Assembly (NCBI RefSeq): GCF_018777385.1
Contig: NZ_JAFJYB010000001.1
Span: forward strand, 372,001 to 436,000
DNA from: Candidatus Symbiopectobacterium endolongispinus
GTDB taxonomy: Bacteria; Pseudomonadota; Gammaproteobacteria; Enterobacterales; Enterobacteriaceae
Length of the DNA: 64,000 bases
Direction: 5' to 3'
This document shows, one piece after another, positions 43,738-55,176 of this stretch; positions within the stretch are counted from its first letter, which is position 1; the number at the start of each line of letters is the position of its first letter. The position numbers were made by a program, and so were the translations under genes. Under the pieces are notes generated by a model, which worked only from the letters and a program-made list of their open reading frames with translations, had not been told where the DNA came from and did no database searches.

Positions 43738-44015
43738 GCATTCCGGGTAAAGTGGTATCGGTCGGTGAAGATATTCACCAACCGGCGCTGGTGGATGTGT
43801 GCGGTGTGCAGCGTGCGGTGAATATCGCGCTGGTGTGCGAAGGTGAACCGGCAGAATTGATCGGCCAGTGGGTATTGGTGCACGTCGGGTTTGCCATGAG
43901 CCTGCTGGATGAGCAGGAGGCTCAGGATACGCTGGACGCATTGCAATCCATGCAAGCGGTTGGACTGGAGCTGGACGAAATGCGCCAGCACGGGGATGGT
44001 TATGCAGTACGTTGA
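43728..44015 (+). CDS. hypC: Hydrogenase assembly chaperone HypC/HybG
   Basis: Small chaperone that carries the Fe(CN)2CO unit with HypD. The start ATG 43728 gives [12 protein letters not shown], with the essential N-terminal Cys2; the upstream part of the open frame lies in hypB and is discarded. The 95-residue product matches HybG ([29 protein letters not shown]) with a slightly longer tail. It overlaps both hypB and hypD. Intact. Confidence 0.94.
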   Translation: MCLGIPGKVVSVGEDIHQPALVDVCGVQRAVNIALVCEGEPAELIGQWVLVHVGFAMSLLDEQEAQDTLDALQSMQAVGLELDEMRQHGDGYAVR

Positions 44016-45124
44016 TGAATTTCGAGATCCTGAATTAGCCAAAACGCTGCTGAGGGAAATTGAAAAGCAGGTGGTGGCGATGCCGCACTGGCGTGAACAT
44101 CCTCTGCAACTGATGGAAGTGTGCGGCGGGCACACTCACGCCATCTTCAAGTTTGGGTTGGATCGGCTTTTGCCGCCGGAGATCGAATTTGTGCATGGCC
44201 CCAGTTGCCCGGTGTGTGTTGCCGATGGGACGCATTGATGCCTGTATCGAAATCGCCTCGCACTCGGAAGTGATCTTCTGCACCTTCGGTGATGCGATGC
44301 GCGTGCCGGGACGCAATGGCTCCTTGCTGGATGCTCGCCGTCACGGCGCGGATGTGCGTATTGTTTACTCGCCGCTGGATGCGCTGGCGCTGGCGGAGAA
44401 ACACCCAGAGCGCCAGGTGGTGTTTTTCGGGCTGGAGTTTGAAACCACCATGCCCAGCACGGCGCTGACACTACAGCAGGCCAAACGGCGCGGCATTCAC
44501 AATTTCTCGCTTTTCTGTCAACACATTACCATTATCCCCACCTTGCTGGAGCAGCCGGATATCCGTATCGACGGCTTTCTGGCACCGGGCCACGTCAGCA
44601 TGATGATCGGCGCCTCGCCGTATCAACCGTTGTGCGATGAGTTTCATAAGCCGTTTGTCATCACCGGGTTTGAGCAGTTGGATATACTGCAAGCGTTGCT
44701 GATGCTGGTGACGCAACTGCGTGAAGCGCGCTACCAGGTAGAGAATCAGTATCGCCGTATTGTGCCGGATAGTGGTAACGGACTGGCGCAAAAAGCGATG
44801 GATGAGGTGTTTGAAATCAAGGCCAGCAGTGAATGGCGTGGACTGGGTGAGATTGCCGATTCTGGCATGCAATTGCGCGTTGCCTATCATGACTATGATG
44901 CCGAACGTCGCTTTCAGCCTCGTCAGCAACGGGTGGCCGATGAACCGCTGTCACGCTATGGTGACGTGCTGACCGGTCGCTGCAAACCGGCGGATTGTCC
45001 GCTGTTTGCCTCGCATTGCTCACCAGAGAACGCCATTGGTGCACTGATGGTATCGTCAGAAGGGGCCTGTGCTGCCTATTATCAATATCGCCGGGAAGAA
45101 AGTCCCGTCGGGAGTGACGTTTAA
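44002..45124 (+). pseudogene. hypD: Hydrogenase maturation factor HypD, frameshifted
   Basis: Scaffold for assembly of the Fe(CN)2CO group; it carries a [4Fe-4S] cluster. It starts at ATG 44002 ([16 protein letters not shown]) and reads [20 protein letters not shown] and HGPSCPVCV, then loses frame at about 44222 where the usual sequence is VCVLPMGR. The other frame ([55 protein letters not shown]) runs open to 45124. A single small indel is the only lesion, so an assembly error cannot be excluded without reads. Confidence 0.87.
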
Positions 45125-46153
45125 GTGAATATTTGCAAACCGCCCAAAGAGATAACGCTGGCGCACGGCAGCGGCGGTCAGGCTATGCAACAACTGATTG
45201 CCTCATTGTTTTTAACCGCATTTGATAACCAGCTGCTCGGACAACGGGAAGATCAAGCGCGTATGCCGTTGGCCTCGCTAACGCAGCAGGGCGATCGTCT
45301 GGCGTTTACTACCGATAGCTATGTCATCGATCCGATTTTTTTCCCCGGAGGCGATATCGGCAAGCTGGCCGTGTGCGGCACGGTCAACGATCTGGCGGTC
45401 AGCGGTGCACAACCGCTTTATCTTTCTTGCGGCTTTATCATTGAAGAAGGGTTTTCCGGCGAGGATCTGGTGCGTATTGTGACGTCTATGGCGCACACCG
45501 CGCAGCAGGCGGGCGTACAGATTGTGACCGGGGATACCAAGGTGGTGCCGCGCGGTGCCGCCGACAAACTGTTTATTAACACGGCGGGGATCGGTGTTAT
45601 TCCTACTGAGATCAACTGGGGGGCATCGCAGATCCGTGCCGGTGATAAAATCATCGTCACCGGGACTTTAGGCGATCACGGTGCGACCATCCTTAATTTG
45701 CGCGAAAAATTGGGCTTGGAAGCCGAACTCAGCAGCGACTGTGCTGCTCTGACGCCGATGATTGCACCTTTGCGCGCGATTGAAGGGGTGCGTGCGCTGC
45801 GTGATGCTACGCGCGGTGGTGTGACGGCCATCCTGCACGAATACGCGCAAGCCAGCGGCTGCGGTATGGTGATTGACGAGGCGGCACTGCCTCTGAAATC
45901 GGCGGTGCGTGGTATCTGCGAAATTCTGGGGTTGGAAGCGCTGAACTTTGCCAATGAAGGTAAGTTGGTGCTAGCGGTGGCCCCGCAGGCGGAACAGGCG
46001 GTGCTTGACGCGCTGCATGCACATCCGTTGGGCAAAGAGGTGGCTACTATTGGCGAAGCGACGGCATCGACTCAGGTGCGCTTGCGCGGAATATTCGGCA
46101 CGTCACGACTGCTGGATTTGCCGCATAACGAACCTATGCCGCGTATCTGCTAA
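45125..46153 (+). CDS. hypE: Hydrogenase maturation factor HypE
   Basis: Dehydrates carbamoyl-modified cysteine to thiocyanate, the source of the cyanide ligands. Length 342; the GTG start at 45125 directly follows the hypD stop. The PurM-like ATP site is seen (LAHGSGGQAMQQLI, TDSYVIDPIFFPGGDIGKLA, ATRGGVTAILHE). The essential C-terminal PRIC, whose last cysteine receives the carbamoyl group, is intact. It is followed by a terminator, so hypF beyond it is a separate unit. Confidence 0.95.
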   Translation: MNICKPPKEITLAHGSGGQAMQQLIASLFLTAFDNQLLGQREDQARMPLASLTQQGDRLAFTTDSYVIDPIFFPGGDIGKLAVCGTVNDLAVSGAQPLYLSCGFIIEEGFSGEDLVRIVTSMAHTAQQAGVQIVTGDTKVVPRGAADKLFINTAGIGVIPTEINWGASQIRAGDKIIVTGTLGDHGATILNLREKLGLEAELSSDCAALTPMIAPLRAIEGVRALRDATRGGVTAILHEYAQASGCGMVIDEAALPLKSAVRGICEILGLEALNFANEGKLVLAVAPQAEQAVLDALHAHPLGKEVATIGEATASTQVRLRGIFGTSRLLDLPHNEPMPRIC

Positions 46154-46194
46154 CGCAACAACACAGACCCTTTTGGGTTTTGCTTAGCGCAAAG

Positions 46195-46257
46195 AATCCC
46201 GCTGAAGTGTACGGGGCCGCTTACCCGGCGGCCTCACCCACCTCAGCGGGATTTTTT
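46195..46257 (+). terminator. Rho-independent terminator after hypE
   Basis: An 11-bp outer stem (aatcccgctga at 46195-46205 with its complement at 46243-46253) encloses a second GC-rich hairpin (ggggccgc...gcggcc). Six T begin at 46252. It separates the hyb-hyp operon from hypF. Confidence 0.8.
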
Positions 46258-46305
46258 ACGCAAATGAAAAACAATACAACATTCCTTTGGAGTCTAGCTC
46301 TTACT

Positions 46306-48344
46306 ATGAGCAACGGTATTCGCATCCGCGTTAAAGGCAAAGTGCAGGGGGTGGGGTTTCGCCCTTACGTGTGGCAGCTGGCGCATCGATATCAATTGTG
46401 CGGCAATGTCAGCAATGACAGTGCAGGGGTGTTGATTCATCTGGTGATGTCTCCACTTGTTGCCTTGTTCCTTGACGACCTTGCCCGCAAATGCCCACCG
46501 TTGGCCCATATCGACAGCATCGAATCACACCCTTATGAATGGGAGCAGGAATCCACCGATTTTAGAATTGCCCACAGCGGTGCGGGGGCGATGGATACGC
46601 AGGTGGTGCCAGATGCGGCAACCTGTCCTGCCTGTCTGCAAGAGCTGATGACGCCCGGCAATCGGCGCTATCACTATCCCCTTATCAACTGCACTCACTG
46701 CGGCCGCGTTTTACCATTATTCGCCATATGCCTTACGACAGGCCTAATACAGCGATGGCGACGTTTCCTCTGTGTTCGCCGTGTGCCAGTGAATACCAAA
46801 ACCCTGCCGACCGACGCTTTCATGCCCAACCGACGGCATGCCCAGATTGTGGGCCACACCTGTGGTTGTGCGATGCCAGCGGTAATGAACTGGCTCAAGG
46901 CGATGCGGCGTTAGAACAGGCTGCGAGGGCACTGCAAGTGGGGCAGATCGTTGCAGTCAAAGGGCTGGGTGGTTTTCATCTGGCGTGCGATGCCACGCAA
47001 CAACAGGCAGTAGAGCAATTGCGCCAGCGTAAACGTCGCCCAGGTAAACCGCTGGCGGTGATGCTGCCTGCCAACCCGCTCCAGCATCTACTGCTGGCAT
47101 TGGCGGATCGCCCTCTGGTGATGACCTCCGGTAATGCCAGCGGCAAACCGCCAGCGTTGACCAATACACAAGCGTTAGACGATCTTACTAGTTTGGCCGA
47201 TCTCTGGTTACTGAATAACCGTGATATCGTGCTACGTGCCGACGATTCGCTGGTGCGCTGTAATGATGGCGCAGCGGAAATGCTGCGCCGTGCTCGCGGC
47301 TATGTGCCTGATGCGTTTTCGCTACCGCCCGGTTTTGAACACCAGCCCGCACTGTTGGCGATGGGCGCCGATCTCAAGAACACCTTTTGCCTGCTGCGCG
47401 ATAGCACTCTTTGAGGACATCTATCGTTTCACGCCCACAACGATTGCCGTGGATGCCCATCCTGGCTATATCAGCCACCGCCTTGGGCATCAGCGCGCCG
47501 AAAATACCGGTATTGCCTGCCATGAAGTGTTACACACCATGCCCATATTGCCGCCTGTCTGGCGGAGCACGGCTGGCCGCGCAATGCCGGATCCGTTGTT
47601 GGCTTGACGCTGGATGGTATCGGTTACGGTGAAAATGGCCAATGGTGGGGAGGTGAGTGCTTGCTGGCCGATTACCATTCCTGCTTTTATCGGGGCGGGC
47701 TGCCTGCGGTCGCGTTGCCAGGTGCGGATCTGGCGGCCCGCCAGCCGTGGCGTAACTTGCTGGCGCAGTGGCTACGTTTTGTGCCTGACTGGCGAGCTCA
47801 GCCGCAGGCGGCGCATTTTCCTCAACATGAACATGTGCTGCCTGTGTTGATCAAAGCGATTGAGCGCGGTGCGCAATCGCCGCACAGCTCGTCGGCCGGG
47901 CGGCTGTTCGATGCGGTAGCGGCGGCAACGGAATTTGGCGTACGTGAACAGAGTTGGGAAGGTGAAGCCGCTTGCCAGTTGGAAGCGCTGGCATGGCAAA
48001 GCGATGTTCAGTTCCATCCGGTATCAATGCCGCTTGTCGGCAACCGGTTAGATCTGGAGACATTCTGGCACGAATGGCTGGCCTATCAGGCAGCGCCTGC
48101 GCGGCGCGCTCACGCCTTTCACGTGGCGCTGGCGCAAGGTTTGGCTGAGTTAGCCCGACAGGTTGCGCGTGAGGAAAATACCCATACCATCGTGCTTTCT
48201 GGCGGTGTTCTACATAACCTATTGCTCAGCACATTGCTGCATCGTGAACTGTCTGATTTTACAGTATTGCAACCTAGGCGTTTGCCCGCAGGCGATGGTG
48301 GTCTTTCGCTGGGACAGGCATTGATTGCTGCGGCGCGTGGATAA
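46306..48344 (+). pseudogene. hypF: Carbamoyltransferase HypF, multiply broken
   Basis: HypF makes the carbamoyl group later turned into cyanide ligands; the intact protein is about 750 residues. It starts at ATG 46306 with the acylphosphatase-like part (GKVQGVGFRPYVWQLAHR), then the zinc-finger part ([19 protein letters not shown]). A base is missing near 46703 and the frame changes to [20 protein letters not shown]. At 47050-47070 about 45-50 residues are missing between two VMLP motifs of the family. Near 47408 another loss shifts the frame (LLRDST to EDIYRFTP), and again before 47604 ([16 protein letters not shown]). The C-terminal part ([17 protein letters not shown]) is open to 48344. 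Confidence 0.92.
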
Positions 48345-48640
48345 GCGTGAAATTAATGTCAATATATTGTTACATGATATATATGTTATTTTGAAATTCG
48401 TGCTGATAGATTTAATTTTAAATAAATCAGTTTGTATGTATTTAAATTGCTTTTAAATAACGCTTAAAGTAAGTTTTTTAATGAATTGAGATTAATTATA
48501 AATATATTTCAGCCGCAATGAAGTCAAATTCCTAAAAATATTATTCGATTGAACTTATTTCTTGTTTTGTTAAAACTCAAAGGCTAACCTTTACCGCTTC
48601 TTATTTGTTTGGTTTTTTTATTTAGTCTGAGTGTTAACAT

Positions 48641-51090
48641 ATGTCATACAACTATTTTATTTACAAGAAAAGAAAGTTTAAGCAAAGCGTTCCTCGCAAA
48701 GTCACCGTGATGGTGTGGGTAAATATCTTTTTCCAATTGCTATTTCCACTGAGTATTTCTTTTTCTCCGGCGATGGCTGCGGCTATTGCCGCTTCCACGC
48801 ATACTTTTTCAGATACTGAATCGTATGTGTTAGGTCCGGGGGAAACAGTTGATGCCATTGCAAAAAGATATGGAGTTTCTGTTGAAGAACTACAAAAAAT
48901 CAACCAGTACAGAACGTTTTCTAAACCCTTTTCAGCCCTGACAGCGGGCGATGAAGTTGAAATTCCGCGTAAGCGCTCCCCTTTCTCTATAGACAACCAA
49001 CAGCCTGTTGAGACAGAAAATCGGCTCGAAAGCCAGGCGGTGGCAGGGGCTACGATGCTATCCAGTAAAAATACCGCCAAATCAGCAGAGCAGATGGCGC
49101 TCTCCGCAGCCAATAGCGAAATCAACAATTCTGCCCAGCAGTGGCTGAGTCAGTACGGCACTGCCCGTGTACAGCTAAACGTCAATGATGATTTCAAATT
49201 CGATGGCAGTGCGGTAGACGTTCTGGTGCCTTTAAAAGATAACAATAAAAACATGTTGTTTACTCAGTTAGGCGCGCGCAATAAAGATAGCCGTAATACC
49301 TTAAATGCGGGTATTGGCTACCGTACTTTTCAAGATAATTGGATGTACGGTGTTAATACCTTTTTTGATAATGATATTACCGGAAAAAATCGCCGGGTTG
49401 GTGTAGGCGCAGAAGCTTGGGCTGACTACGTAAAATTGTCCGCAAACAGCTATTTTGGCCTAACCGATTGGCATCAGTCGCGTGACTTTGTTGATTATTA
49501 TGAGCGTCCCGCAAACGGTTATGATGTGCGTGCAGAAGCCTATTTACCGGCCTACCCGCAGTTGGGGGGTAAACTCATGTATGAGCACTATCGTGGCAAT
49601 GATGTCGCGTTGTTCGGTAAAAATAATCGCCAGAAAGATCCGTATGCCATGACGACAGGACTTAATTATACTCCGATCCCGTTATTTACCGTGGGGGCTG
49701 AACATCGCGCTGGTAAAGGCGGACAATCTGACAGTAGCCTTAACCTACAGTTCAATTATCGCCTTGGGTCGTCCTGGCAGTCGCATATCGATCCTTCTGC
49801 GGTAGCATCGATTCGTACCTTGGCGGGCAGCCGTCACGATCTGGTCGAGCGTAATAATAATATCGTGCTGGAATACCAGAAACAGGATGTTATTCGCCAG
49901 GCCCTTCCTGCTCAGATTAACGGTGAAGCAGGGGCAATGGTAACAGTGAATGCGCAGGTTGACAGCCAGCATGGCCTTGATCGTATCGAGTGGGACAGTA
50001 GCGCACTCGTTGCGGCTGGCGGTGAGTTTACGCAGGTTTCACCGCAGTCTGTGGTAATGACATTGCCCCCATATCAATCAGCACGCAATAGCAAAAGTAA
50101 TGTCTATACGGTAACGGCGGTAGCCTATGACAGTCGGGGAAATGCTTCCTCTCGCTCAACGCTGCAAATTTCCGTAGAGCCAAGTACAGCTGGCATTACT
50201 GAAGCCAATTTGACAATAACGACAAATAACGCGCTGGCGAACGGCACGGCGAGCAACGCGGTGCAGGCGCGGGTGACGGATGCGAGCGGTAACGCGGTGG
50301 CGGATCAGACGGTGGCCTTTGCGGTCGACAATGGCGCGAGCGTGACCACGGTGATTGGCACCACCGGCGCGGACGGTATCGCCACGGCGACACTAACCAG
50401 TACCAGGGCAGGTACCAGCGTGGTGACGGCGACGGTAAACGGCAAGGATCAAACGGTAAACACGCTGTTCATCGCCGATCACAGCACGGCAACGATAGCC
50501 GATGCGGACTTTACAGTGGGTAGCGGTGCGGCAGCAAACACCGAGCAGAGCAATGCACTGAAAGCAGTGGTGAAAGACGGAAACGGCAATTTGGTTTCGG
50601 ATATCACCGTGACCTTTGCGGTAACGAGTGGTAGCGCGACGTTAACGATTCCTGCGGTCCAGACGGATGAGAGCGGCGTGGCGCAGACCACACTGACAAG
50701 TCTGGTGCCAGGTGATAACCTCGGTGAATAGCTCCAGCACACAAGAGAAAAACTCAAGGTTTAACGGTGATATTAACACTGCTGTGATTGAACGCGCCTG
50801 GGTAGAAAAAGACAACGCTATTGCTGATGATGACGACTATGTTGAGCTGCGTTCTCGCGTTATCGATGCAAATGGCAATGCGGTTGAAGGCGTTACGGTA
50901 TCAGCAAGCTGGGGCGGCGCTGCCCAACATTTAGGTTCAACGCGGACTGATGCTGACGGCATCTCTACCCATCGCTTCAAAAGCAAGGTTGCGGGCGCTA
51001 ACTCAATGAGTTTAAGAACGTATATCAATGGTACTTATGGCCCTTACAACTATTTAAATCCTGTCTTTATCGCCGATAATAGCTCGGCAG
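48641..51090 (+). pseudogene. Invasin/intimin-like inverse autotransporter, frameshifted and truncated
   Basis: Order of parts: an extended N-terminus and signal segment (about 20-50), a LysM-like domain (SYVLGPGETVDAIAKRYGVS, about 66-110), the inverse-autotransporter barrel (about 165-440, with MLFTQLGARNKDSRNTLNAG and YGVNTFFDNDITGKNRRVG), then bacterial Ig-like repeats. The first frame stops at 50729-50731. The Ig-type sequence goes on in another frame (INTAVIERAWVEKDNA, VIDANGNAVEGVTVSASWGG) to about 51085, where it runs into the tail of a reverse-strand heme-binding-protein gene. So one frameshift and one deletion of the 3' end. The barrel could still be made and exported; the passenger is cut short. 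Confidence 0.88.
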
Positions 51091-51342
51091 CGAGGGCTGC
51101 AAAGACAGCATGCCGTCCACGTTTAGCTGCTGCCAGTGGCTGACCTTGGCGAGCGTTTGTGTTTCGGGCAGGTAGGTGGTGGTTTGATCCACCCCTACAA
51201 CTGTGCTGCCGCTCCCTACGGCATAGACGATTTCCGCCAAAGCACCGCCAGCGACTACGATGCGTGCTGGAGTTGATGTTTCCTGTGCGGATAGGCTACA
51301 TGCCAGGCAACTGATAAACAGCGCAGATATCACCCTTAACAT
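51067..51342 (-). pseudogene. hmuT: Heme ABC transporter substrate-binding protein HmuT, truncated
   Basis: Periplasmic heme carrier of the hmu/hut importer. It starts at ATG 51342 with a GAGGGAA site, 11 bases after the hmuR stop. The signal peptide (LRVISALFISCLACSLSA) and the start of the mature domain (ARIVVAGGALAEIVYAVGSG, LAKVSHWQQLNVDGMLSLQP) are clear. At about 51090 the sequence ends in the 3' part of the invasin gene, so only about 80 of some 280 residues remain. The permease and ATPase genes expected next are absent. Confidence 0.88.
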
Positions 51343-51352
51343 GTTATTTCCC

Positions 51353-53509
51353 TCAGAATGCCATGGAAGCGCCAATCACCGTGCTTAACCCTGAGGCCGG
51401 AATGCTTTCATGCGCGGTGGTGTAGCGTTTGTACAGCAGGTTGTTCAGCGCCCAGTTCACCTGATATTGGTCATCCTTGCCGAAGGTGGCGATAAACGCC
51501 AGATTGGCCGTTGCCCAACCAACATGCTGGGTTTCCTGATCGGCGGTGCTGTCTGTGGCACGCGTTGCTGCACGCAGGAAGGCATCTGACCCCAGTGAGA
51601 ACTGGTTGAACAGGGCGACATGCTTCACACCAAAGTGCCCGGTCAGTGTAGGTTCGCCAGTGTCAAAGGTGCTGCGGTTTTCCAATTCCAGTTCGCGGCG
51701 AATCACATTCCCAGTGACATAAGGGGATACTGCCCAGCCCAGATATTCCGCATGCAGTTCCAGTCCGTAGGTTTTCGCTCGATTGGCGTTCGCATAATAG
51801 CGACTGCTGGCATCGGTGCTGCCGGCGCAGGCAGCGTTGCCTGCACAGTTGAGCGTGGTGATATAATCTTTAGCGCGTGAGTGATACACGGCACCGTCCA
51901 GCAACCAGTCTGCATTTTTATAGCGAGCGCCGAGTTCATAGTTGTCCGAACGCTCCGCTTTCAGATTCGGGTTACCGTACGTGGTGCTACCACCTGCGCT
52001 GGTATCGTAGAACTTATGGGTTAAGGTTGGGTAAACGTAACCCTGCGCATAAGAAGCGCGTAATTGTGTATTGGTAAAGCCCGAATAGCGCAGCGTGGTC
52101 ACGGTAGTGCTGTCGTGTTCGCGCTGGCCAGCTTTAGCGCTGTTGGTGTTAACAGAACCGTTTACGCCAATCATGGCAGGGAAGCCGTAGCGAGTAATAA
52201 TGCCATTACTGGTGCTACCATAAGAGAGTGATTCTACCCAGTATTGGCGAGCGCCCAAGGTCCAGGTCCAATCCGGGGTGACTTTCCATTCATCTTGAGC
52301 AAATAATGACCAGTGCGTTTGCTGCCAGTGGGCATAAGAGTTGATATTTGGATTGATATTGATGTTGTACGGGCTGCCTAAGAAGCTGATCGTCTTTCCA
52401 ATATTGACGTTGGTTGATGCGATTTGCTTAACATCATCGCGTGACCACTGCCCGCTGACAATCAGCAGGTGATTATCCCAGGGGGGTGAGATCGGTTTGC
52501 ACCGTGATACCGTCGCTAACTTGTTTATCATTGGTGCCGGTTTTCAATGCCATCACAGAATCTGTCATTGCCCAACCTTGGTAGCTGTAGTCAACGCCGC
52601 TCTGTACCAAATCTTTGCGGAATTCCCGCTTGATGTTCTGTCGGTAGGCATCCAGATGCACTTTTTTCAGCAGGCTGTTGCCCACGTTCCAGTCGTAGAA
52701 CAGACCGATTTTATCGCGTTCCAAATTGGGAATACGCACGCTGAAGCTGTCATATTCGGTGGAGCTGTTGTAGGTCTGAGTGCTGACTTTATATCGGTCC
52801 AACGACAGCCAGAACTTATGGTCTCCGAGGCGATAGCCCAGCCAGGCGGATTGGCTGTTGTTACGAAAATCGGTACCGGGCAGGCGGCCATCCGGCGTGC
52901 TGCGATTACCCTGATCGCTGTAGCTGCCGCTCAGGCGATATTCGAAATCCCCAAGTGAACCGTAAGCAATCGCTAATTGTTGCCAGCCTGCGGTCGCGCT
53001 GTCATACATCACCTTAATTTTGCTACCGATGGGCGAGTCTCCGCCTTTGCGGGTAAATTGATAATCCCGCCAATGGTCTGGGAGCCGTAAAGCACTGAGT
53101 GTGGCCCTTTCACCACTTCCACGCGCTCGACATAAGACGGATCGATCAGCAGGCCCAGACTGTAATTTGGTCCGGCGCGCTGATAGGTCACTTCCTGCCC
53201 ATCAATAAGCACCAACACGCGCGAGGCTTCTTAGCCACGAATACGAATCTGCTTACGCCCGGCCAACGAACTGTCGACAATATCCACCCCGGGAATATCC
53301 CGCAGCGCTTCCGCCATCTGATCGCCGGTAAATCGGCTCAGTTTTTCACGGTCGATAACCTGCATACTGACTGGGCTTTCCCACAGATTTTGTTCAGTGC
53401 GCCCGGCGCTGATAACCGTGATTTCGTCTTCCTGTCCGGCAGCCAGTGAGGTATGGCTATAAATTAGCGACAGTAAACATACCGCTGTGTGCGTCATTAT
53501 TTTTTTCAT
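51353..53509 (-). pseudogene. hmuR: TonB-dependent heme receptor HmuR, broken
   Basis: Outer-membrane heme/hemoprotein receptor. It starts at ATG 53509 with a signal peptide, a TonB-box-like DEITVISA and a plug domain. A TAA at 53231-53233 interrupts the plug (RKQIRIRG, then EASRVLVLIDGQEV). A lost T near 53055 shifts the frame (IGGIINL to GSKIKVMYDSATAGW). A C-run indel near 52480 shifts it again (TVQTDLTPLG to DNHLLIVSGQWSRDD). The barrel then continues open to the usual aromatic end GASMAF at 51353. Three lesions over an otherwise full-length gene of about 715 codons. Confidence 0.92.
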
Positions 53510-53524
53510 TTGTTATCCCTGAAA

Positions 53525-53539
53525 AGAAAACAATTCTCA
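53525..53539 (-). promoter_or_regulatory. Candidate Fur site before hmuR
   Basis: On the minus strand TGAGAATTGTTTTCT matches 10 of the 14 defined positions of the 7-1-7 Fur motif TGATAATnATTATCA. It lies 16-30 bases before the hmuR ATG. Iron control of a heme receptor is expected. Confidence 0.4.
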
Positions 53540-53925
53540 TTTGCATTGCGAATTATTGTATTTCAAATGAAACTTTTGATCAGAATATTTTTATATTTAT
53601 GTGATGAATGTCATGAATTATTTTTAATAATCACTTGATTTTTGTGTATTTACTTAAATTAAATAAACTTAATGAAGTGACAATATTTATCATTGATGTA
53701 ACAACATTATTAACTTTTATTTTTAATATATTGATTTTAATTGTTTTTTAACGTTTTGGCTGGATTCTGTTTTTTACAAAAAAGCGAAAAATGCGTTAAT
53801 GCAACCGTAAGTTTTGAGCCGGGTTTCTGTTTGGTCCGCAATTCACGTCGGGGCGTGTTGCTAAATACAAATAGTTATCATCTAATCTTTTTACCGTTGT
53901 AGAAGTGGAAAGGATGAAAGAAGAG
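53540..53925. other. Divergent control region between hmuR and hutW
   Basis: About 390 strongly AT-rich bases between two divergent heme genes. It must hold the hutW promoter and the upstream part of the hmuR promoter. No ORF with recognisable content and no clear hairpin were found. Confidence 0.4.
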
Positions 53926-55164
53926 ATGAACATTTGATTTAACGCCGTATTACGCCCAGCCCGGCGAGCAACCGTTCTCCGCACGGCGTATGGCGATGCC
54001 TTGGCGTAATCATGTACCGCTTTCTCCAGAGCAGATTGCCGCAATCTGGCAAACCTTGCGTCAGCAAACGGTGCCGGCGCGCAAGCGTCTGCTCTATTTA
54101 CACATTCCTTTCTGTGCCACGCACTGCACTTTTTGCGGCTTATATCAGAACAAGTTGCGCGATGACAGCACCGCTGCCTATACCCGCTATCTGCTACAGG
54201 AGCTGGCGCTGGAAGCGGAAAGTACGCTGCATCAGTCCGCGCCCATTCATGCGGTCTATTTTGGCGGTGGCACGCCGACGGAGCTGTCCGCTGACGAACT
54301 GTCGCAGATTATTCGTGCCATCCGGACCTCTTTGCCGCTGGCGCCCGACTGCGAAATAACCATTGAGGGCCGCAGCGCCGGGTTTGATGACGAGCGAATC
54401 GACGCCTGTTTGACCGCCAGCAACTCATCCACTTTTTGGAAAACCTGTGTAGCCGTGACAAGGCTGCCGTGGTGTGTGATTTGATGTTCGGTTTACCGGG
54501 ACAAACCGCAGAAAGCTGGCGCGAAGATTTAGCGATTGTCAGCGATCTGCCGCTGGACGGTGTCGATCTTTATGCTTTGAACCTGTTACCGACCACTCCG
54601 CTGGCAAAAGCGGCAGAGAACCAGCGTGTGACGCTGCCGGAAGTAATGGAACGGCGCGATTTTTATCACACCGGGGCCGACTTCCTGGCTAATGCAGGCT
54701 GGCATCAGTTGAGCAACAGCCACTGGGCAAAAACCACCCGGGAACGCAATCTCTATAACCTGCTTATTAAACAAGGTGCTGACTGTCTAGCAATGGGCAG
54801 CGGCGCTGGCGGCAACGTCAACGGCCAGGCGTATATGATGGAGCGCGATTTGGAACGCTACTACGCGAAGCTGGATAATGGTGAGAAACCGATCGCGATG
54901 ATGACGCCAGCCAGTAAAGCCGGAGCCTGGCAGCACCGCTTGCAAGCCGGTATTGAAATTGGCCGTGTTGCCCTGCCGCTGCTTACACCGCAGGCAGATG
55001 TGCTGACACCGCTACTGCGCCAATGGCATGAAGCCGGGTTAACCCGCGATGCGTCAACCTTCCTACGGTTAACCAACGATGGACGTTTCTGGGCAAATAA
55101 TCTGATGCAGACGCTACAACAGCTTATCCCTCAGCTCAATGCTGGGGAATCATTGCCTCATTAA
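53926..55164 (+). pseudogene. hutW: Radical-SAM heme-degradation enzyme HutW/ChuW, broken
   Basis: ChuW opens the heme ring without oxygen by radical SAM chemistry. The start at ATG 53926 (MNI) is followed by one extra T at about 53935; the family sequence DLTPYYAQPGEQPFSARRM follows in the next frame. The radical-SAM CxxxCxxC is intact in PFCATHCTFCGLY. Around 54420-54445 about 30 residues are lost and the frame changes (DACLTASN to ENLCSRDKAAVVCDLMFGLPG). The C-terminal part (ERNLYNLLIKQGADCLAMGS) is open to 55164. Two lesions, so likely dead. Confidence 0.9.
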
Positions 55165-55176
55165 GGGAAGAAGATA

